NCBI GenBank assembly: GCA_001695595.3
Contig: MBPM02000039.1
Location: forward strand, 62,001-126,000
From: Plasmopara viticola
Lineage: Eukaryota > Oomycota > Peronosporomycetes > Peronosporales > Peronosporaceae
Direction of reading: 5' to 3'
DNA length: 64,000 bases
A program made the translations under genes and the position numbers. Of this stretch, positions 1-9,103 are shown one piece after another. Every line of letters begins with the position of its first letter. Position 1 is the first letter of the stretch. Under the pieces are notes generated by a model that saw only the letters and a program-made list of their open reading frames with translations, was not told where the DNA came from and did no database searches.

Positions 1-108
1 ACAAGCATTTGAACTAAAGGAGCCTTACACTCCTGATCGCAAGTTTCGGTGTCTGTATCGCTTTGCATATTAAGGTATATGCCAAAACAGCACTTGAATT
101 TCGTGCAT

Positions 109-143
109 TACACTTGATCTTAGCCAAAAGGCCGAGAAGGTAT
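109..143 (-). ncRNA. U2 snRNA 5'-domain fragment (pseudogene or snRNA-headed repeat)
   Basis: Read on the minus strand, 35 nt match the stem I region of spliceosomal U2 snRNA, including the conserved core CTCGGCCTTTTGGCTAAGAT and the following CAAGTGTA. The match then stops abruptly: the GUAGUA branch-point-pairing element expected next is absent, and the downstream bases (positions 108 to 1) do not resemble U2 stem IIa, the Sm site or later stems, although a small hairpin occurs near 67-84. This is therefore not a functional U2 gene. It could be a truncated or chimeric U2 retropseudogene, or the head of a snRNA-derived SINE. The 3' part runs off the left edge, so no target duplication can be checked. 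Confidence 0.7.
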
Positions 144-359
144 GGATTTTGTGAATTATAGTATGGACCACAGCACTATCATGCAGATAGTTTTAAAGCG
201 CAGTCTATTGCATCTCATAGTATACCGGAAAATCGTGTATCTTTATACCCTCCTTAACTGAGTGTGACCTTACTTAGGACCACAAAAAATCCTGATTAAG
301 CCGTTCTCTGAGTCAAAAATGGTAATTTCGAGTAATTTTAATAAGCTTAGTACAATCAG

Positions 360-656
360 TCAGTACCCTGCGGCTCCAATGAAAGGTATTTTGATTTCCG
401 CTGCGATCTCTGTAGCAACTGACGCCATAACGGCCACAGCCACGACTAATCCGACCGTTGTTTCGATGTTGCCGCTCCAAATAACAGATGGCTCCAGCTC
501 CTCGGCGTCACTGACCTCCTCGTCGTCGAAGAGCGTGTCATGCCATCTTGCGCTGCTGCGTGTATCCACAAGCCTCCACCCGCTAATCTTGCACAGGACC
601 AGAATCGCTGCAGTTAAGCCAAAGCTCAGCGCGAGGTCCATACTCCAGTGTTCCAT
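360..656 (-). CDS. Hypothetical small protein with two hydrophobic segments (doubtful)
   Basis: This is an open frame of 98 residues with hydrophobic stretches at about residues 8-24 and 65-86, separated by an acidic segment (DDEEVSDAEELE). The local GC content is higher than in the flanks, as in the recognised genes of this window. The frame stays open for some distance upstream of the first ATG without another methionine, so a spliced upstream exon is possible, but no convincing splice pair was found. No family is recognised. It may be a real small membrane protein, the last exon of a longer gene, or chance. Confidence is low. Confidence 0.25.
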   Translation of the reverse strand: MEHWSMDLALSFGLTAAILVLCKISGWRLVDTRSSARWHDTLFDDEEVSDAEELEPSVIWSGNIETTVGLVVAVAVMASVATEIAAEIKIPFIGAAGY

Positions 657-1178
657 CGAGTGTCTGGCAAGCAGGGATAGGCAAAGATTGCAGCAGCACC
701 TTGGGAGGCTACGAAACCGCTCGAGCGCAGCGTGTGCATGTACAATTGATAATTTCTGGAAACAGCAGTTTCGGTATCCGCATAAACTTTAGCTAATTGC
801 ACTTTCATTTTAAATTTTGGGCTTTCTTAGCGATGCGTGAGAAACGCCTAGCAGTTCAAGATTGTACTTCGAACTTGTACACGGAAAGAGCGATAAATCA
901 GGTGCAATTTTAGTGCCTACGTGTTAGATGAAAAGTCGATAATTAAGTAGTTTGTCAGCCAGCAGAGTAGATTGAGCTGCTCAGTATTCTTGCTGGTAAG
1001 TTTGCGCTTATGTCGTCGTAATGTAATTCATTATGGTTCTTACAATATAATAGTCTTGGTACTTCTAACTCGCTACCGTGAGCTAACTTGTACATTATGG
1101 TAGGAATATGTGTTTGGGCGTGGATTCTGTGAAGCAACTACTTGATTGAATAAGGGAAACAGCCTCGCATGTTGACAC
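657..1178. other. Intergenic, nothing recognised
   Basis: This AT-rich stretch lies between the doubtful small ORF and the 3' end of the ceramide synthase gene. Only short overlapping frames occur in it. No RNA gene, repeat or transposon motif was recognised. Confidence 0.5.
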
Positions 1179-2388
1179 TCACTCAGTCTTAGCTCTGCAA
1201 GTGGAGTCAATTGGCGTTGTCTTGAGCGCTGCTGTTCCTTCCCCTTTGTGGACCTCTTCCACGCTAGCACACTTATCCTGGATATCTTCCGCCAAGCCTT
1301 TGCGAATCAGAGTATGGCCCATTACAAGAAAAAGACCATACCAGTAAACGTGCAGCACAAAAAGCATGGAAAGCAATGCACTTCCCGGGTGCAAAAAGAT
1401 CCCGATGACATGCGGGTTGGCCTCCGGAATCACAAAGATAGTATTATAAATCAAGTAGAAAGGGTACACATACAGCCGCGTGTAGCCCCAAGAGGCCAGG
1501 AGTAAAACATACATGGCCGCAATTAGGGGGGTGTTGCCCGTGTCCACAACAGACTTAATCCCATCTGCTTCGACGTCATCGACAGACAGTAATATTTTAG
1601 TATTCGCAGTCGAATAAACAATACAACACACGACTTACATCCGACCACATCACCGATGTCGTGCGTGAAAGCCACAAGTGCTCCCATAGCACAGTAATTT
1701 GCAAGATATGAGCCTCCAATCAAAATGATTGTCACCAAATGATGAAGCAGCATCTCAATAAAGTCGTTTCGAAGGGGGGAGAAGAATAGCATGTACAGAA
1801 GGCTGTGGAAATGATAGCCGAGCTGTGCGAAATAGTAGTACTTCAGAGAAAATTCAGGGGGTTCATGAAGATGTAGATAAGCTTCGCGAATTACGCCCTT
1901 GCCACCAAGTACTGGCGGGAACCACTTTTCGTTGCGCATGACGTAGTATCCAGCACCAGTGATAATAGAAAAGTACCTAGAGCAACAGCAGATAAAACAC
2001 GACAAGCCAATTCAGCACTCATTTTTTTCGCTAAACTTCAAGAACGGAAGAGTTGCGCGGCTCACATGAACTTAAAAAGCACCGTGGCGAAGCGCTCGAC
2101 GCGATCCGCACAAATCCGCTTAGTAGGAGACAGCACGCGACGGCCAAGAGGTTTAGCGAACTCTAAAAACGCAAAGCGCAATGCAATGATGATGAATGCA
2201 AAGGCGATGCCGATGAGCCATTCACTGATGTGCGGCATTTCTGGGTCCGTTTGGAACTCAGGAATGGTGGCACGCATCTGCGTTACACCATACAGCTCGA
2301 CCAGCACAATAGGTACTAAGGTGAGGGTCAACGCCACAAGAACATACTCCTTGGCGCTCAGCCTCTTTTTAATTTCCGTCGCGGCCAT
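1179..2388 (-). CDS. Ceramide synthase (LAG1/TLC family), three exons
   Basis: The enzyme N-acylates sphingoid bases to ceramide in the endoplasmic reticulum membrane. The gene model has exons 2388-2066, 1976-1639 and 1564-1179, joined by GT-AG introns of 89 and 74 nt; the second has a TACTAAA branch-like motif. The joined frame is 348 residues, close to the family's usual 340-400. The LAG motif is present: paired histidines at about residues 185-186 (LLHHLVTIILIGGSY) and the HDIGD motif at about 213-217, both typical of the acyltransferase active site. Several transmembrane helices surround them, and the family-typical R-L-x-x-x-P-F segment follows in exon 3. There is no N-terminal homeobox, unlike many animal ceramide synthases. 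The start is the first ATG with a family-like N terminus (MAATEIKK); 24 more residues are open upstream but look non-conserved. Assignment is firm; exact substrate length is unknown. Confidence 0.9.
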
Positions 2389-3019
2389 GGTGATTGCCTG
2401 AATGGGCAATGCCAATTGCTTCCTGATGGGCGGCGTGGATATCACACCTCTTGAACACACAACTTCAGTTAAGTACGAAAAAGATTACATTTGTGCACCA
2501 TGGCACAATATCCTAAGCAAGGACCGAGGGGGGACTGCTAATCTGTTAGCAAAAATCCGCTAGCACTCTAGCCGTCACATGTCCATCTTGTCAAGGCGTT
2601 AGTGTGAGGGGATCGCACGGAACCCAAGATGAGCGATCTTCAGGTTAACGACTGTTCACAGCTCAAAATTTTAAATAAAGTAAAGAAACTATCATGTGAT
2701 TTTGACCTGTCTTTAATTCTTGGAAAGCATCTAAATTCTATATTATGACAGAACCTATCGAATTGCCTCTATCCTTGAGTGCATGCAGCTGCACACTAGG
2801 AACTCTAAAGACGAAAAAAAGCGACCGCTGACCTACCATATCTTTTCAAAGCCTTCGCTGTACAACCTGTTGGATGTCCTCGTCATACCTGGTAGTACTT
2901 CGCAGTCGATTCAATGTCTACAAGCGTAAGAAGGCTTCTTATATAAATACTCTGCTTAAATACCTTCGAACAATTCTCGAAACCTCTTTTCATCTGTCGG
3001 ACGCGCAGCTCAAGTTACC
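2389..3019. other. Intergenic, upstream of the ceramide synthase
   Basis: This stretch contains the presumed promoter of the minus-strand ceramide synthase next to position 2388. A CCCATTCAGGCAAT stretch just upstream of its ATG vaguely resembles the oomycete Inr, but it is too weak to annotate on its own. No gene was recognised. Confidence 0.4.
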
Positions 3020-3840
3020 AAAAATTGCTAATTCCACTGGTTTGTGACGTTTGCACTCCTCCCTTCTACCACGCGTCGCGGCGTTCGAGCACTACGAACA
3101 GAAATAAAGTTCGCGTGTCCAGGCGGCACATCTCTGGTGGCCTACTGAAAGGCCGCAGCCGGTGGCATCAGACGATCTAGTTTGCATAGCTTTTGAGATC
3201 TTTTGCCCTGGCAGCCGAGCTAAAAGCTGAGCACTCATTTGTGATACAACTTTGACTTCCTCGTGTCCTGGAAACGCTTGAAGTAACAATTGGTAGCGAT
3301 ATTTCTTTAGGAAAAGCACTAGCTCCGCCAGTGCTAACACTTTTTTGCTTGTGTGCAACCATTGAAAGTATATTTACAAGCTGAAATATCGACGGCTTAT
3401 ATCAAATCTTCTTGAAAAAGTCAAGGTATAATTGCTTCTTTCAGTATCCTGTCACGCAACGCTCAAGAGCGCAAACTTTGATACAGAAAAAAGTCATCTT
3501 AATTTCTATTTGAGAGAAATGCCGGCTCTTTCCTCGATAATGCCGCGAAAGGGTAGATCTTCGGCTTGCAAGAATCCGATTGGTGGTTTCGGTGGGCTCG
3601 CTGCCTGATTTTAGTCTTAAGCGCTGCCAATCCAAGTAACATTCTCTGCTATGGCTGCAACAATCAAAAGCAATGGATATATTCTTGTCGTTCATAGGAT
3701 AGGTAAAGTGAGCCATGTAAAATTCGTAAGATCCAAGCTATTTTTGTTCATGACGAGGACAAGTGTGACTTGATTCTGGGCATTCCGTATCTCAAAAAGC
3801 ATGAGACTTCAATCGGTCGGCAAAGTGTGGAAATAGGTGC
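3020..3840 (+). pseudogene. Degenerate LTR-retrotransposon relic with protease-like segment
   Basis: The segment around 3740-3810 translates on the plus strand to a motif of the form CDLILGIPYLKKHE, which matches the end of the Ty3/Gypsy aspartic protease domain (consensus D-[LV]-I-L-G-[MI]-x-[WY]-L). No long frame survives. The stretch near 3068-3125 and that near 3600-3670 resemble parts of 48.60-48.67 kb and 49.24-49.30 kb by eye, so the same relic family probably recurs there. Boundaries are approximate and no LTRs were seen. Confidence 0.5.
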
Positions 3841-5863
3841 CCGAAGTTCAATTCCGCGCCTCAGGGCTTTAGAGAGTCACTTTTTCAGCTCACTTGTACG
3901 TACGGCTCCTAGGGAGGGTTGTGAAAGTGTCTTTAAGTGCTTTACTGACAGCACCATCTACCGAAACGCCTAAGGTGGTGTTTTTAAAGTGAATAACATA
4001 GCTTAAAAGGTAGGTTCCGCAAGCGACTAGTGTAAGCTGCAAGATAAAGTTATTTACGCGGTTCCAAAGATAATAATATAGAACCATCAACAAAGAACGT
4101 TTTAATGGACTTCTTTTACCAATGTTGCCTGGTACTTGAAGGTTTGCACGACCTATGTTGTGGTAATCAGCTAAATGTGATCAGCAAAGTGAGGATTAAA
4201 TTCATCCACACAAAAGTGCTAATATCGCTACTGGAATTCGATGGCCATTAATTTTCCAACACCGCAAACTTTTACAAAACACTTTTTTGTTGCTAAGAGA
4301 CCCGCCTTCTCAAGTAGTCAATTCTTACAACTATTACCCTTAGTACACAAGCTTCATATGTCTATTTAGTGCTTATCAGCATTCTACACCCAATTTCTGT
4401 GTGGGTCGGTTTAGAAAGTATAGCCTCACCAGAGAAAAGCTTGAAATTTCCCTGTACGCCTCTTCTGTGAAACGGACCAGGTAACCCAGTATATTCAAGG
4501 AAATAAGATTGTCTTTACTAAAACAATTGTTTATCTACTCCAAAGTCGGCATCTACACCAAAGGATACGTACTTGCCTATATATATATTCCCACATATAC
4601 TAAATCGTCGCTCAGGCTAGAAAATGTCTCAAACGACCCGAGGTCCGCCATGGCGGAGACCGCCTACAAGAATTTTGCCTTCTCCCTGACCTGTCGCATT
4701 TGGGCGAAGAAGACAATTAGATTCTACACCTCTCTTTCGCAAACACTCGCCTGGGCTTTCATCTATTACGAAGAAAAGGGAGCCTAAGGCTTATTACAAT
4801 GTCATCGAAACAAGATTGTTGACGAGTAAAATTTTAAACGGTGTAAAACCAGTTTCAGACACCCCTATCATGCGAAAGGGTCCGTTTGCTAGGGCAGTGT
4901 TATACACCGGTCATGATGCGTGACGCGTTGCAGTGACGTCATGGGTAGGCGCATGGACAGACGGAGTAAAGATGATGGCGCCCGGATGGTAAGACGTTCT
5001 AATTGGCTTAGATACATAATTGGCTCAAAGGTAGCAAAATGTTGCGAGCTCAAGACCTTGCAAAAATATTTGCTATGAATTTTACCATGTTCCCAACAAT
5101 TGTCGGTCTTACATCGGGTTGTCCTTTGATTCTTGTTTTCTAATTTCAGCTGGTCTCCCCACTTATACCGCTGGTGATGAAGCGTAAGAGATCTTGCAGT
5201 GAGTCCGTCTTGTGAATCCTCGCAAAGCAAAAGCGTATCGGAACAAATTTAGTCATTCTCGCGGGTCCAAGCGGATGTGGGCAGGGAAGAGTACAAGTTC
5301 AATTATTAGAACTCTACGGAGTGGAACCAGAGAAGTGAGAAGCATGAGGTTATTTAAGACAAAAAGTATGGCACTATGAGTTTGAGTCAAGTGAACGAAC
5401 GAGACATCGATTCTAATTAGCACGAATATGACAGAAGTGCCTGCGATAATCGTGATAATAGACTCTTTAGCAGACGGGAAAGGATTTGCTCGGCAATTGA
5501 AGACAAAAGTATACGAAGAGGTATGCATGTGAATTTTTGTGCAGTGAATGCAAAAGCAGTGCCGGAGTTCGTTTAATCGGTGCTAGCAATGTGTTTTTAG
5601 ACACACTTCCGATTGTAATTCTTCCACAGCGCTCAGTAAACCTTTTATTGGAATTAAATAAGACGCCGAGCCCAAGGCAAAGGAATATATTCCTTGTCGA
5701 AGACGGAAGAAGTTACACTGGAAGATTATATAGAGGAGAAGTTGCTAGAATTATGGATCGAAGTGTCGTATTCGCCTTGGGTATCAGATGTTTTCGAAGA
5801 ACTCAAGAAGGGATCATGCCACCTACATGATATGAATGCGTTCGGAATTGCTAAGGTCCGGTA
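3841..5863. other. Gene-free repeat-like DNA
   Basis: Only short open frames occur, such as a plus-strand one at 4509-4787 and a minus-strand one at 4889-5230. None has a recognisable domain. The sequence is AT-rich and probably consists of transposon debris linking the protease-like relic to the reverse-transcriptase relic downstream. Confidence 0.4.
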
Positions 5864-6165
5864 AGCACTTCAAATGCGCAACTATATGCTTTGTTGTTGC
5901 ATTTTTGGGCCTGCAACGCGTAGAATGATAGAAAGGACGTATCTATGGCCGTACATCGCTTCAGTGCTTCAAAAAGGGCGTTTATGCGCTTCGTTGTAAC
6001 TCTATTGCGTCTGCGCTCGTGTAGAATAATAGAAAGGACGTATCTATGGACGTACATCATCTTAGCACTTCAAAAGGGCGTTAATACGCTTTGTTGTATC
6101 TCTATTGCGTCTGCGTTGGCTCGAATAATAGAAAGAACGTATCTATGGCCATACATCACCTCATA
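5864..6165 (+). repeat. Tandem repeat, about 100-bp unit, about 3 copies
   Basis: Units begin with TAGAATRATAGAAAGGACGT at 5921 and 6022, and a partial third with TCGAATAATAGAAAGAACGT starts at 6121. A diverged partial unit precedes the first at about 5864. Spacing is 101 then 99 bp. Copies differ by scattered substitutions (for example gccgtacatcg versus gacgtacatca), so the array is not recent. Confidence 0.85.
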
Positions 6166-6219
6166 TGATTCACATTTGCTTAGTACTTAATCATCGCTAT
6201 GTAAATTGTCAGACGGCCG

Positions 6220-6990
6220 AACGCGATTCGGCAGATTTCTCTTCTGCTCATCGATAGATTGTTTGACAAAGGCAAGGGTGCTCAGTCTCTTGCTGTCGTT
6301 GTCTAGGCCCAAGATCATCATCAATTGCTGGTTGCGAACGATCGCGACAACTTACGGCCTTCCGCACACATAAGAGACTATCCCCCATGGTTGTAGCCCC
6401 CATGGTTGTAGCCGAAATGCCTGGTATTTAGTCACGTTTTATGTGATCCCTGTTCGACAAGTTCGATTTTGTCGCTGTATATCTAAATGATATTTACGTC
6501 TCCAAGACGCAAACTGATCAAACGACCACTTGCGACGAGTTTTTATATTTCTACGACAAGAACGCTGATCCGCTCATCGTGACAAGTGCTCATTTAAATT
6601 GTCGTCCGTCAACTTTCTGAGACACACTGTAACAGGTGTCGGAATGTCTGCTGATACAAAACAACACTCGCGATCAAACGAATGGTCTCACCACAGGTCA
6701 CAAAAAAGCTACTTAGCTTTTTAAGGCTCGCTAGTTCTTACCGACGATAGAAATTTTGTGTTTTGCCACTCATGCATCACCATTAAGTAAGTTAACAAAG
6801 AAAGATGTCGAATGGTGCTGGGGTCTAGAACAAGAGAAGGCTCTTTTTTATTATCCCACTCTCGCGCTATGGATAATCTCTCGACTTAACACGTCATTTT
6901 CGATCGTATCGCACCTTGCCAAACTCTATAAGTATCTCCACGATGTATGTCTTTTCACCAGTCTCTTCATCGATAATGGCTGATGTGGCT
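6220..6990 (+). pseudogene. Ty3/Gypsy reverse transcriptase-RNase H relic
   Basis: Plus-strand translation near 6454-6510 gives a segment like FVAVYLNDIYVSKT, corresponding to the Gypsy RT active site F-x-x-V-Y-L-D-D-I with one catalytic aspartate changed to asparagine. About 300 bp later, near 6770-6840, comes SPLSKLTKKDVEWCWG, the conserved link between RT and RNase H. Stops and frame changes occur between these segments. Order and strand agree with the protease-like relic at 3.7 kb, so both may derive from one element later interrupted by other sequence. Confidence 0.65.
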
Positions 6991-8411
6991 TTTATGTAGG
7001 TCGCGTTTCGAATGTGTCTGGACTTGGCATTTAATGCGTCAATTAGTCAAAATTGAACGTCGAATGTAGTCGTGACAAGTTCGCAGGCTATTTCAGTTCT
7101 GCAGCATTGTCGTTATTATATTGACATACAGAATAGGCCTATATAATTTCACGGCACGCCCCGAGGGTGGCCTTGGTAATCGAGAAGTAGCTATAGATTG
7201 TGCAACTTACCCACTATCAAGTATCGTCGTCGCGCACAAGGTGCAAGTCGTATCAGAACAGCAGCTTCTACAACAAAGAAAAGACTCCTGCAAGTAGTTA
7301 GTGCCTAAACCTTGCAAGTCATGTCGTTGAATACTTCGCTCTTATGCTCTGTGCTAGGGTTTCCGGAAATTGCCTCGAGTGGCTTCTATGACTAAACTTT
7401 GCTTGGAAAGAGCCGTTGTTCTAAAGCGACCACATCATATTTCGATTGGCATTTTTTTCCGGCGTCGCTATAGGCTTACAAAATGTCGCAAGACAATCTA
7501 ACGTATTAGACTAAACAGTTAGATTAAAGATCAAAGTTTTGCTTAAATGAAAGAAAATTTCATGTGCTACGGCCCACATTCCCAAAACATTGTGTGAATT
7601 ATGTATGCTCGGGGCATAAATGTCCCGATTATTCATTAAGGCAAATCACCTTAAGATGTGTTGGCTTTGTCAAACTTACACGGCAAGTTCTATAAACGTC
7701 ATTCCCGACCGAGTATATGAGGTCACATCGCATACATTAACTTTGCGATCAAGTGATCGCAGAACTTAAATAAAGCACCCATGTTTTATACTTTATCGAC
7801 TTCGAAACAACCATGCCGATGTCCTCAAACAGCTCTTATAGCCTCTGTAGCAAAATAAATTGGATACCTCAATAATAGCTTACATTGCTCTACAAGACTT
7901 TTAGCTTCACATCACACACCAGCTGCTCATACTGGTGATCAAGGAGTGCAGATAGTGTCGCTTCCTTCTTGGCCATCCACCTTCGCTTTTGAATTTATCT
8001 TGCGCAGCTGATTTTTCGCGCTTAAAATTGACTTGGTGTCGGTTTTACACGTCAACTCACGTACATTGGAGCGGCCCTAGAAGTCTAAAGCGAAAACGTC
8101 TTTCTTTACCCAAGTGGCCGAGTCATTTGATAGTATAATTGATCGCTGTGTGTATCAGTTTGGAGTGTCCGAGCTGCGATGGAAGGTTGATCTTTCGTTC
8201 GAATCAATAGGCTTGGTCGGCTGTTTCAAGTGCTTTGCTTTACGAGTACTCTACACGCTCTAGCGTTATCGTAGATAGGGGTTTGGCTATAAATTCTATT
8301 TGCTGCATATGTTCACCCGGTCCACAAGGATGAGCGCAGCTACGCAAAACTCACTTATTACCATCACCTTGATTTTTTTGGAAAATGAATCTATAAACCT
8401 CACGCCTTCCT
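6991..8411. other. Gene-free, probable continuation of Gypsy debris
   Basis: No open frame of note and no clear motif. Position and strand suggest decayed RNase H and integrase sequence downstream of the RT relic, but this is inference only. Confidence 0.35.
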
Positions 8412-8486
8412 TGCTTGCAGGTAGTAAAGTGCGAGCACCAGACATATAAAATATGTCTGGTGTTCGCACTTTACTACCTGCAAGCA
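8412..8486. repeat. Near-perfect hairpin, 36-bp arms, 3-nt loop
   Basis: The left arm 8412-8447 and right arm 8451-8486 are reverse complements except for one position, and the loop is AAA. If transcribed from the plus strand, the odd position is a G-U wobble, so the RNA would form an uninterrupted 36-bp stem. There is no T-run directly after it. It could be a small-RNA precursor, a foldback made during replication, or a fragment of an inverted-repeat element. Confidence 0.9.
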
Positions 8487-9103
8487 CCGACCTCCCAGAC
8501 CACGGAGTGCAAACATCACGCAGACCTAATAGTTTATGATCAAGTCTACCTTAGTGGTTAAATCTGCCATTGATGCAGACAAGATAATTTTAGCTTTTCA
8601 TATTTTTCAAATTAAGGCTTAGTTTCATCAGCTTGGACACCTCAATACGTGTCATTATCGGAGCTGTCAGAGCCTATGGAAGCCAGCTAGTCTTTAGTGC
8701 AGGGTGAACTGCGCGTTAAATGGATACGGGTTACAGTAGACATATAATCGCGTTGGTGAACAAAGCGCCACCACTTTTAACGGAGTCACACCATACCTTG
8801 CCTTAACGAAAGGCATACGATCTTCCGGTGATCGACACTCACCATTTCCGGTCTTACGTTGAATGACTGCTGCTGAACCCTACCTCTTATTTTCTATACG
8901 ATACTCGAAGTTGATACCGATGCAAATCGGCACTAAAAAATATATTTCCTCCACTATCGTATGTGCGTGCACGTCTTCAGAATTGTATTGGTTTTGCCAG
9001 CGGTCATTTAGACAAGTTTTACGTACCACTGCTTGACGTTAAAATTGCAATACGGCACACTATAATATTAAATAGCTCTTCGTTCGAGCACTACAACTCA
9101 AAA
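8487..9103. other. Intergenic, downstream of the START-FYVE gene
   Basis: No gene recognised. It carries the 3' flank of the minus-strand START-FYVE gene and more AT-rich repeat-like sequence. Confidence 0.4.

Noticed and set aside
109..143. Functional U2 snRNA gene
   Set aside because: Only stem I matches; the branch-point-pairing element, stem IIa and Sm site are missing.
5253..5528. Minus-strand frame with long hydrophobic stretches
   Set aside because: No ATG context, family or neighbouring exon supports it; hydrophobicity is common in antisense frames of AT-rich repeats.
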